Positions 1-5,027 of a stretch of 5,027 nucleotides of DNA are shown piece after piece. Both the position numbers and the translations under genes were made by a program. Each line of letters starts with the position of its first letter. Within the stretch, counting starts at the first letter, position 1. Origin of the DNA: an uncultured Collinsella sp. GTDB lineage: Bacteria; Actinomycetota; Coriobacteriia; Coriobacteriales; Coriobacteriaceae. The notes below the pieces were generated by a model that saw only the letters and a list, made by a program, of their open reading frames with translations, was not told the origin of the DNA and made no database searches. The DNA lies in contig URGY01000135.1 in NCBI GenBank assembly GCA_900547505.1, positions 1-5,027 on the forward strand. Reading direction: 5' to 3'.

Positions 1-40
1 AGCGTAGTCTCGTGGGCTCGGAGATGTGTATAAGAGACAG
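1..40 (+). other. Nextera i7-side transposase adapter (artefact)
   Basis: Bases 7-40 are the Illumina Nextera read-2 transposase adapter, ending in the 19-base Tn5 mosaic end at 22-40. Bases 1-6 (AGCGTA) are the last six bases of an 8-base i7 index whose full reverse complement is seen at the other end of the window. The segment is a perfect reverse complement of 4981-5020. It is not part of the genome; genomic sequence begins at 41. Confidence 0.98.
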
Positions 41-1463
41 GTTTGTACTCCGCTAGCTCCTGCTTATAGCGCAGCGAACCCATGGCGGCGTTGCGAAGAA
101 GCGTAATCATGGGAATAAAGAACTGTGGGCGAATCACGTACATCTTCTCGTAGCGATAGCTCACGTCCACGATGCCGGCGTTGTAAAGCTCGCTCTCGGG
201 TTCGAGCAACGTGCAGAGCACCGCGTACTCACAGCCTTTCTGGCGACGATCGTGATCGAGTTTCTTAAAGAAGTCCTCGTTTTTATGTTTGGTCGCGGTC
301 TCGTCGTTCTCGTTTTTCATCTCGAACATAATCGAAATGACCTCGTTACCGCTTGCGTCGCACTCGCGGAAGATAAAGTCGCCCTTGGTGCCCTCGGACG
401 CATCGTTATCCTTCTCGAAGTACGCGTTGGGAAATGCCGTCATGCGCAGACGGTTAAACTCGGTCTCGCAGTGCTGCTCGAGCGACTCGCCCACCATCTT
501 GGTGGACAGGCGGACCTTCATGTCCTTAAGGCGCTCAATCTCTTCATCCTTGTAGCGAATCAGGTCATCGCTCGCGCGCTTGGCTTGCGCAAGCTCGAGC
601 TCATGTGCCGCCTTGGCTTGCTTCTCGCGAGAATCGCGCACCGCCAGCTCGCTCGTCAGCTTGGCACGCGCCTCATCGCGCTCTCGCTCCGCCGCGGCGA
701 CCGCCTCTGACAGGTTCATTTTTGCCATCAGTTCCTGCTCGCGCAGCTGGGCACGCAGGCCCTCGGCCTCTTGCTCGGACTGAGCCTTTGCGGCGGAAAA
801 CTTCTCTTGCACCTTCGCGCGATAGTCAGTAAGCGCGCGCTCGGCCTCGCTGCGAGCGGCATCGAGCTCACGCTGCGACTCCGCCGCGGCAGCGGCAAGC
901 GCCCTCTCCTGGGCCTTGTCCGCCGCGGCGAGCTTGGCCTGCAGCTCGGCAATCTGAGCATCACGTGCAGCTAAATCGTTTTGAGCAGCATTACGTGCCG
1001 CCGCCTCGGCAAGCCTGGCTTCATCATCTTTGCGCCCCAACTGCGCACGCAGGTTGTCGATCTCGCGCTGCAGCTCGGCATTCTCCTTTTGAGCATCGGC
1101 GCGGGCCTCAACCGCCGCACGCTGGCTTGCACTCTCGCGCTCTGTGGCAGCGCCCTCGAGCTTGGCGCGCAGCTCGGCAAGCTCAGCATCGCGCTTGGCA
1201 ACCTCTTGTGCCAGCTGCTGAGCTGCAACGTTTTTCTGCTCGGCAAGTTGAGCGCTACGCTGAGACTCCACCTCCTGCAGGGCGGCCGTCGAACGCGAGC
1301 GCTCAAGCTCCAGCGCCTGCTCGCCCTCGCGCTGGACTGCCTTCACACGCTCGTCCAGGTCGCGCGAAAACTCGGCATCGCGCACTTGTTTGACGATATC
1401 CGCATAGCCGGACGCATCGACCTTAAAAACTTCGCCGCAATGCGGGCACTTGATCTCGTTCAT
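41..1463 (-). CDS. DUF2130 domain protein, coiled coil plus nuclease-like C-terminal domain (3' end missing)
   Basis: The gene starts at ATG 1463-1461 behind GAGGAG (1469-1474, 5-base spacer) and runs off the contig after 474 codons. The N-terminus has a CPHCG pair (residues 6-10) that may be half of a zinc site. Residues about 30-310 are an Ala/Glu/Arg-rich heptad region predicted to be one long coiled coil. Residues about 318-474 match my memory of the DUF2130 (COG4487) domain: STKMVGESLEQHC, then GDF (D362), FEMKNE (E381, K383) and a DHDRRQKGCEYAVL stretch. The D...ExK spacing resembles PD-(D/E)XK nucleases such as the RmuC domain; nuclease activity is inference. No signal peptide or membrane segment is seen, so it is probably cytoplasmic. 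Family length of roughly 420-500 residues suggests only a short C-terminal tail is lost. The frame stays open into the adapter, adding 13 spurious codons (PVSYTHLRAHETT). Confidence 0.9.
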
Positions 1464-1527
1464 AGCAGCTCCTCGATGGACGCAAATTTCGACCGCCTAC
1501 ACTCTACCGCGCCGCACGGACAAAAAA
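1461..1527 (-). promoter_or_regulatory. Leader of the DUF2130 gene with tentative promoter
   Basis: A weak promoter can be drawn on the minus strand: TTTGTC (1524-1519), a 17-base spacer, then TGTAGG (1501-1496). CGGTCGAAA (1495-1487) follows at once, and GAGGAGCTGCTATG lies at 1474-1461. The hexamers match the consensus poorly. The main support is that the same elements recur in order before the HIRAN gene. The -35 box would overlap the T-tract of the upstream terminator. A separate promoter is expected because a terminator lies just upstream. Confidence 0.3.
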
Positions 1528-1556
1528 GGCGCCGCCGCCATAATGGCAACGGCGCC
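1522..1556 (-). terminator. Rho-independent terminator after the metallophosphoesterase gene
   Basis: On the minus strand GGCGCCGTTGCC (1556-1545) pairs with GGCGGCGGCGCC (1539-1528) over 12 bp, including two G-U wobbles, around an ATTAT loop. Six Ts follow (1527-1522). The hairpin would end the transcript of the phosphoesterase gene about 60 bases before the DUF2130 start. There is no T-tract for the opposite direction. Its upstream arm GGCGCC (1551-1556) is also the closing segment of the neighbouring 22-bp palindrome, so the two full hairpins cannot form together. Confidence 0.85.
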
Positions 1557-1603
1557 AGAGCCACCACAAAGGTGCCTGCCCCCTTTGTGGTGGCTCTGGC
1601 GCC
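1551..1603. repeat. Perfect 22-bp inverted repeat (REP-like palindrome)
   Basis: Arms 1551-1572 and 1582-1603 are exact reverse complements separated by the 9-base loop TGCCTGCCC. The palindrome begins directly after the phosphoesterase stop codon (TAG, 1606-1604). It has no T-tract of its own, so by itself it is not a classic terminator. The centre, AAAGGTGCCTGCCCCCTTT, resembles the GGTGCCTGTCCCC-type core I recall from dispersed palindromes in other genomes, some linked to REP-associated transposases. That resemblance is from memory and unverified. A strong RNA hairpin here could also protect the 3' end of the transcript. Confidence 0.85.
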
Positions 1604-2149
1604 CTATAACCCAAAGAATCTAAGAATCTGATCACGGCTTACGGGCTTGTACTCGTTGGCATCGAGACCGACATCGTAACGAAAGATGGGGCGCTCGCGA
1701 TCGCGGTTGCGCGCGTTGGCGCGGTCTCCCCTGCTGTGGATATGTCCGTGCAGCATGATGGCACCGCGCGCCTTGCCATTCCAGCTGAGCATGGGGTAAT
1801 GGCTCATCACCAGACGATGGCCCTTGGCATAGCCCGGGGCAACCTCCAAGTAATCGCGCACGTCTTCCCAAATCTGCGGTACGTCGGGATCTTCCCAGTC
1901 GCCGTCATGGTTACCACGGATGAGCGTCACGTTCTGACATTCGATACGCTCGCGCAGGCGCACCGCCTCCGCCAGGGGCAAACGATAGGTAAAGTCTCCC
2001 AAGATATAGAGGCGGTCGTCCACAGCCACGCACTCATTGATGGCATCGATGACCTTGCGATTCATCTCCTCGACCGAATCGAACGGTCGATCCATGTCGT
2101 GCAAGATATTCGTATCGCCCAGGTGCAGGTCGGCGGTAAACCACATCAT
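1604..2149 (-). CDS. Calcineurin-like metallophosphoesterase, 181 residues
   Basis: This is a small cytoplasmic metal-dependent phosphoesterase with all metal-binding motifs of the family in order: DLH (D7, H9), GDF (D52), GNHD (N80, H81, D82), SHYP (H117) and GHIH (H136, H138). These residues normally hold a two-metal centre (often Mn or Fe) that hydrolyses phosphomono- or diesters. The end (YDVGLDANEYKPVS) is typical of short single-domain bacterial members; the substrate cannot be predicted. The start is one of two adjacent ATGs (2149 or 2146), with GAGGG about ten bases upstream. A -10-like TATACT lies 40 bases upstream, and a palindrome plus terminator follow the stop, so it may be a single-gene unit. 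It also lies only 66 bases after the small acidic/basic ORF, so read-through from the HIRAN operon is possible. Confidence 0.93.
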   Translation of the reverse strand: MMWFTADLHLGDTNILHDMDRPFDSVEEMNRKVIDAINECVAVDDRLYILGDFTYRLPLAEAVRLRERIECQNVTLIRGNHDGDWEDPDVPQIWEDVRDYLEVAPGYAKGHRLVMSHYPMLSWNGKARGAIMLHGHIHSRGDRANARNRDRERPIFRYDVGLDANEYKPVSRDQILRFFGL

Positions 2150-2189
2150 CGTCTATGCCCTCATTTCGCAACGTGTTCAACTCGTGCTA

Positions 2190-2195
2190 AGTATA
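2190..2195 (-). promoter_or_regulatory. Possible -10 box for the metallophosphoesterase gene
   Basis: TATACT on the minus strand matches TATAAT at five of six positions and is preceded directly by TG. It lies in the 66-base gap between the 59-residue ORF and the phosphoesterase start, and would give a leader of roughly 35 bases. No good -35 hexamer is found at 16-18 bases upstream; the hexamer at 17 bases is TAACCG. The call therefore rests on the -10 and position alone. Confidence 0.35.
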
Positions 2196-2215
2196 CAGAC
2201 GTAGCGATGCGGCGG

Positions 2216-2395
2216 TTATCCAAAGAGCCCGCCGAACAGCCCGCGGCGGCGCTTGTCTTGCTTTTTCGAAGCGTCACTCTGAGTTTTCTTATCCTGCCGT
2301 TTCCTACGGTCCTGCTCCAACTCATCGTCATCGAGTAGCATATCCCACTCAAACGGATCATCTGTCAGATCGAACAGGTCATCGTCATCAAACAT
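2216..2395 (-). CDS. Hypothetical small protein, 59 residues, acidic N-terminus and basic C-terminus
   Basis: ATG 2395-2393 to TAA 2218-2216 is an intact 59-codon ORF starting 18 bases after the HIRAN gene stop. A purine-rich AAGGGAAG lies upstream as a modest ribosome binding site. Residues 1-28 are strongly acidic (MFDDDDLFDLTDDPFEW, then LLDDDELEQD). Residues 30-51 are rich in Lys, Arg and Gln, and the chain ends in RRRGLFGGLFG. No known domain, signal peptide or clear membrane helix is recognised. The opposite charges suggest an intramolecular or partner interaction; this is inference. Tight spacing suggests co-expression with the HIRAN protein. An overlapping 66-codon frame (2161-2361, same strand) is less likely because it lacks a ribosome binding site and starts inside this ORF. 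Confidence 0.7.
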   Translation of the reverse strand: MFDDDDLFDLTDDPFEWDMLLDDDELEQDRRKRQDKKTQSDASKKQDKRRRGLFGGLFG

Positions 2396-2413
2396 GGCAG
2401 CTTCCCTTACCGA

Positions 2414-2740
2414 CTAGCGAGCATCCACCACATAGAGGCCAACGCGCACCTGATGCCACGGGCTGCGCTCGGGGGCAACCTGTTGTACGCGGGCCTCAAA
2501 CACATCCTCGTGGCCGTAATACATCATCAAGGACAGCGGGCCGACCTCGTTTCCCGGAACATAGCCAAGCTTGGTGTTGCCGTAATAGATCGCAACTGCT
2601 TCGGGATCATGGGGGTTATCGTGCTCGGCACACAGCGTCAGCTTATCGCCAACCTTAAGATCCCCCAGGACCAAGGCGCCATCAGCATACTGAAATCCTG
2701 CAATGTGAAATGACAGAAGAACACGTGAAGGCTCGTACAT
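2414..2740 (-). CDS. Stand-alone HIRAN domain protein, 108 residues
   Basis: The whole protein is essentially one HIRAN domain. Signs are FHIAGFQYADG (11-21), LKVGDKLTLCAEHDNPHDPEAV (28-49, with the hallmark DNPHDPEAV) and KLGYVP (57-62), then a C-terminal strand region ending at VGLYVVDAR. In eukaryotic Rad5/HLTF proteins the HIRAN domain binds 3' ends of single-stranded DNA at stalled forks. Single-domain bacterial versions are common but poorly characterised, so a DNA-binding role is inference from the family. The start is ATG 2740-2738, chosen for GAGGAG (2746-2751) five bases upstream and because the domain begins there. The frame is open upstream to 2911, but that stretch (Cys- and Arg-rich) overlaps the aldehyde dehydrogenase end and does not look coding. 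It is probably co-transcribed with the 59-residue ORF that follows. Confidence 0.88.
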   Translation of the reverse strand: MYEPSRVLLSFHIAGFQYADGALVLGDLKVGDKLTLCAEHDNPHDPEAVAIYYGNTKLGYVPGNEVGPLSLMMYYGHEDVFEARVQQVAPERSPWHQVRVGLYVVDAR

Positions 2741-2870
2741 AGCAGCTCCTCTAACAGCCGGATAAATCGGCGCCGTACTGAGAAGCTTACGGGCCCGTGC
2801 GGACACAAATTCGCCCCACCCGCGCCTTTTCGACCGTTTGTCGCTACACCATCTGATTCTAATGCACAAA
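2738..2870 (-). promoter_or_regulatory. Spacer and leader upstream of the HIRAN gene, tentative promoter
   Basis: The 118 bases between the aldehyde dehydrogenase stop and the HIRAN start hold no ORF worth calling and no clear terminator: there are short palindromes (ACGGGCCCGT, CGGCGCCG) but no T-tract. A tentative promoter is TTTGTG (2870-2865, inside the end of the dehydrogenase gene), a 16-base spacer and TGTAGC (2848-2843). CGGTCGAAA follows at 2836-2828. GAGGAGCTGCTATG at 2751-2738 is identical to the DUF2130 start region. The leader would be about 95 bases. The hexamers are weak, and the case rests on the repeated order of elements. Confidence 0.3.
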
Positions 2871-4238
2871 CATGCGCACGAACTTGTGCTTCCAGCTTGC
2901 GTAAGGAGCATAGCGGAATGGCACGTCCAACCACGTTGCCTTGTTCACGATGCTCTTCTTGTGGCTAAACGTATCGAAGCTCTCGCGACCATGGTACTGC
3001 CCCATGCCGCTCGCGCCCATGCCGCCAAAGCCCATATGGCTCGTAGCCAGATGCATGATGGTGTCGTTGACGCAGCCGCCGCCAAAGGGCGCGTAGCGCA
3101 CAAAGCGCTGCTGAACCGCGCGATCCTGGCTAAAGATATACAGGGCCAGCGGCGTCGGACGATTCATGATGAACGCCTCGGCCTCATCCAGGCTCTCAAA
3201 CGTCAGCACCGGCAAAATGGGGCCGAAAATCTCCTCCTGCATTACGGCGTCCTCAGGTGCCACGCCGTCTAAAATCGTCGGCTCGATCTTGAGCGACGAC
3301 TCGCGCGCCGTACCTCCAAGCACGACCTTATCGGGATCGATCAGCCCGCGCACGCGCGCAAAATGCTTGGCGTTGACGATATGCCCGTAATCCGCGTTGT
3401 CGAGCGGGTGCGCGCCAAACATGCGACGGACCTCCTCCTTGATGAGGCCCAACAGCTCATCGTGCACGCACACGTCGACCAGCAGATAGTCGGGCGCTAC
3501 ACAGGTCTGGCCCACGTTAAGCCATTTACCAAAGGCGATGCGGCGTGCCGCGACCTGCAAGTTCGCCGTTGCATCCACGATGCAGGGGCTCTTGCCGCCC
3601 AGCTCAAGCGTCACGGGCGTGAGGTTTTTGCTCGCGCGCTCCATGACGAGCTTGCCGACCGAAACACTACCGGTAAAGAAGATTTTGTCCCAGCATTCAT
3701 CGAGCAGCGCCTCGTTCTCGGCACGCCCACCTTCGACGACCCTCACCAGGCGCGGATCAAATGCTTCCTCGCAAATCTGCCTGAGCACCGTGCTCGAAGC
3801 CGGCGCATAGGCACTCGGCTTGATGACCACGGTGTTACCCGCAGCGAGCGCGCCGGCGAGCGGCTCGAGCGTCAGCAAAAACGGGTAGTTCCAAGGCGCC
3901 ATGATCAGCGTGACGCCATAGGGCACGGCTTGCGTCTTGCACACACTCATAGCATTGGCGAGGTCGCACGGGCACAAGCGGGCACGGCTCCATCGGGCCA
4001 CATGCGCAATCTGATGGCGAATCTCGGAAAGCGACGTGCCGATCTCGCACATATAGGCCTCGTCATGCGACTTTCCCAAATCGGTCTTGAGCGCATGGGC
4101 GATATCGCCCTCGTGCGCGCGAACCGCATCACGCAGGCGCGCCAGTGCGCGGCGGCGAGCATCGACATCAAACGTGGCATGCGTCTTAAAATAGGCACGC
4201 TGATCGGCAACGATGCGTGCGATTCCCTCGGTGTTCAT
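2859..4238 (-). CDS. Aldehyde dehydrogenase, ALDH3-like, 459 residues
   Basis: This is a complete NAD(P)-dependent aldehyde dehydrogenase oxidising an aldehyde to the carboxylic acid in the cytoplasm. Visible motifs are APWNYPF (oxyanion-hole N117), VIKPS (cofactor-binding K140), FFTGS (187-191), LELGGKSP (general base E212), NVGQTC (catalytic C246), EEIFGP (E336, cofactor) and FGGGCVND (385-392). The length of about 460 residues and the order of motifs fit the class-3 branch, which includes fatty and coniferyl aldehyde enzymes, rather than the longer ALDH2-like branch. There is no CoA-acylating signature. Start ATG 4238 follows AGGAGG (4248-4243). The gene lies 8 bases after the iron alcohol dehydrogenase and is probably translationally coupled to it, so it likely handles the aldehyde that enzyme makes or uses. 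The substrate is not predictable from sequence alone. Confidence 0.95.
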   Translation of the reverse strand: MNTEGIARIVADQRAYFKTHATFDVDARRRALARLRDAVRAHEGDIAHALKTDLGKSHDEAYMCEIGTSLSEIRHQIAHVARWSRARLCPCDLANAMSVCKTQAVPYGVTLIMAPWNYPFLLTLEPLAGALAAGNTVVIKPSAYAPASSTVLRQICEEAFDPRLVRVVEGGRAENEALLDECWDKIFFTGSVSVGKLVMERASKNLTPVTLELGGKSPCIVDATANLQVAARRIAFGKWLNVGQTCVAPDYLLVDVCVHDELLGLIKEEVRRMFGAHPLDNADYGHIVNAKHFARVRGLIDPDKVVLGGTARESSLKIEPTILDGVAPEDAVMQEEIFGPILPVLTFESLDEAEAFIMNRPTPLALYIFSQDRAVQQRFVRYAPFGGGCVNDTIMHLATSHMGFGGMGASGMGQYHGRESFDTFSHKKSIVNKATWLDVPFRYAPYASWKHKFVRMFVH

Positions 4239-4249
4239 GGCCCCTCCTA
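4239..4249 (-). promoter_or_regulatory. Ribosome binding site overlapping the upstream stop codon
   Basis: The minus strand reads CTAGGAGGGGCCATG. The alcohol dehydrogenase stop TAG (4249-4247) shares its AG with the AGGAGG Shine-Dalgarno of the aldehyde dehydrogenase gene, and four bases (GGCC) separate the motif from ATG. This fixes the start and suggests that ribosomes ending on the first gene re-initiate on the second. Confidence 0.85.
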
Positions 4250-4980
4250 GTTCTCGTCCTCAAACATACCACCTGCAACAACTTCGTACATATGCTCGAG
4301 CTCCAGGCGGTCCATCAAAAGTGGAACGGGGTATAACGGATTGGCCTCTGTATCGGCATGGGCCGCCATTTCGGGAATGTCGGAGCGACGAATGCCCAAG
4401 ACATATTTGGGAATGTCCAAGGCGGCGTTCATGCGGTCAACCCAATCGATAAAGGCCTCGGCCGCCGGGCCGTCCTGCGCGGTAGCCGGCGCAATGCCCG
4501 CCATGCGAGCAAGATCGGCAAGCTTGGGGGCGGCGGCGTCACCATAAGCGCGAAGCATGTGCGGCAGGATGATCGCGTTGGCCAAACCGTGTGGAATTCC
4601 GTATCGGCCGCCCAGACTGTGCGCGATGGCGTGCACATATCCGACATAGGAGCGGGTAAACGCAACGCCCGCCTTATACGCCGCCGAAAGCATATTGCGG
4701 CGCGCACGCATGTCGTCGCCATGCTCATAGGCCTCGAGCAAATTGTCGCGGATGAGCTGGACCGCCTGACACGCCATCTTGCGCGTGTAGGGCGTGGTGC
4801 TGCGTCCGATAAAGGCCTCGACGGCATGCGTCAGGGCATCCACACCCGTCTGCCCCGTAATGGACGCCGGTAACCCGCGCGTAAACTCGGGGTCGTGGAC
4901 CGCAAAACGTGGGATGAGTACAAAGTCGTTAATGGGGTACTTGTAGTGCGTCTCGTCATCGGTAATTACCGCCGCAAGCG
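4247..4980 (-). CDS. Iron-containing alcohol dehydrogenase (5' part missing)
   Basis: The visible 243 residues are about the C-terminal 60% of a group III metal-dependent alcohol dehydrogenase, usually 380-400 residues, that interconverts an alcohol and an aldehyde or ketone with NAD(P). The first complete genomic codon is at 4978. AAVITDDETHYKYPI is the linker typical of the family after the missing nucleotide-binding domain. All four expected metal ligands are present: D and H in GVDALTHAVEAF (codons 4840-4838 and 4828-4826), the first H of HAIAHSLGG (4633-4631) and the H of IPHGLANAI (4591-4589). The second H of HAIAHSLGG matches the proton-relay histidine of FucO-type enzymes. The gene ends FEDEN-TAG and is tightly coupled to the aldehyde dehydrogenase gene. 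The GTG at 4843 is an internal Val codon, not a start; an in-frame TAA in the adapter (4990-4988) could mislead a gene caller. Confidence 0.94.
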
Positions 4981-5027
4981 CTGTCTCTTATACACATCTC
5001 CGAGCCCACGAGACTACGCTGCATCTC
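4981..5027 (-). other. Nextera i7-side adapter, index and P7 start (artefact)
   Basis: Bases 4981-5014 are the reverse complement of the Nextera read-2 adapter, opening with the Tn5 mosaic end CTGTCTCTTATACACATCT. The 8-base index TACGCTGC follows (5015-5022; from memory, Nextera XT v2 index N721), then ATCTC, the start of the P7 flow-cell sequence. This is read-through into the library adapter that was not trimmed before assembly. Genomic sequence ends at 4980. Confidence 0.98.

Noticed and set aside
2161..2361. 66-residue minus-strand ORF overlapping the small charged protein
   Set aside because: It has no ribosome binding site, no recognisable features, starts inside the 59-residue ORF and runs into the phosphoesterase leader.
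41..2740. Anti-phage defence island made of the DUF2130, phosphoesterase and HIRAN genes
   Set aside because: The genes are separated by a terminator and likely promoters. None has a defence-specific domain, and each family also occurs in ordinary housekeeping contexts.
2741..2911. Extended start for the HIRAN protein at 2911
   Set aside because: The extra 57 residues overlap the end of the aldehyde dehydrogenase gene, are Cys/Arg-rich and unlike coding sequence. A strong GAGGAG site points to 2740 instead.
3363..4250. Long plus-strand ORF of 295 codons opposite the aldehyde dehydrogenase
   Set aside because: It is a shadow of a strongly supported gene in GC-rich DNA, with no recognisable domain and no ribosome binding site. 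The same applies to plus-strand frames at 981-1631, 1736-2338 and 2838-3272.
4247..4843. Complete 198-residue alcohol dehydrogenase starting at GTG 4843
   Set aside because: The codon is the Val of GVDALTHA, inside the metal-binding region. Clear family sequence continues upstream to the contig edge at 4978.
1..5027. Tn5-like transposon bounded by 40-bp perfect inverted repeats
   Set aside because: The repeats are the Nextera mosaic end plus adapter, index and P7 bases. No transposase or cargo genes of Tn5 lie between them.

Overview
The window is one short assembly contig. Its real genomic part is about 4.94 kb (41-4980). Both ends are Illumina Nextera adapter sequence (1-40 and 4981-5027), the second followed by an 8-base index and the start of P7. 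These ends are library artefacts, not terminal repeats of a mobile element. The genome is moderately GC-rich, with strong GAGGAG-type ribosome binding sites and all genes on the minus strand. Together with the look of the proteins this suggests a gut Actinomycetota of the class Coriobacteriia, possibly Collinsella. That placement is inference from memory, not from a search.

Read in the direction of transcription (right to left), the window starts inside an iron-containing alcohol dehydrogenase gene that lacks its N-terminal part. The aldehyde dehydrogenase gene (ALDH3-like) follows after 8 bases, and its Shine-Dalgarno overlaps the alcohol dehydrogenase stop codon. The pair is evidently an operon interconverting an alcohol, its aldehyde and the carboxylic acid with NAD(P). 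The natural substrate cannot be read from the sequence.

A 118-base spacer comes next, then a stand-alone HIRAN-domain protein of 108 residues. It is followed 18 bases later by a 59-residue protein with an acidic N-terminal half, a basic C-terminal half and a GLFGGLFG end. A -10-like box then precedes a complete calcineurin-like metallophosphoesterase gene (181 residues). Directly after its stop codon lies a perfect 22-bp palindrome. A 12-bp terminator hairpin with a T6 tract follows and shares one GGCGCC arm with the palindrome.

The last gene, running off the left end, encodes a DUF2130 protein: a Cys-pair N-terminus, a long Ala/Glu-rich coiled coil and a C-terminal domain with a D...ExK pattern like that of PD-(D/E)XK nucleases. 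HIRAN and DUF2130 proteins may both act on DNA, but nothing here shows that they form a defence system. The most curious non-coding feature is the double hairpin at 1522-1603. The most overlooked gene is the 59-residue ORF.
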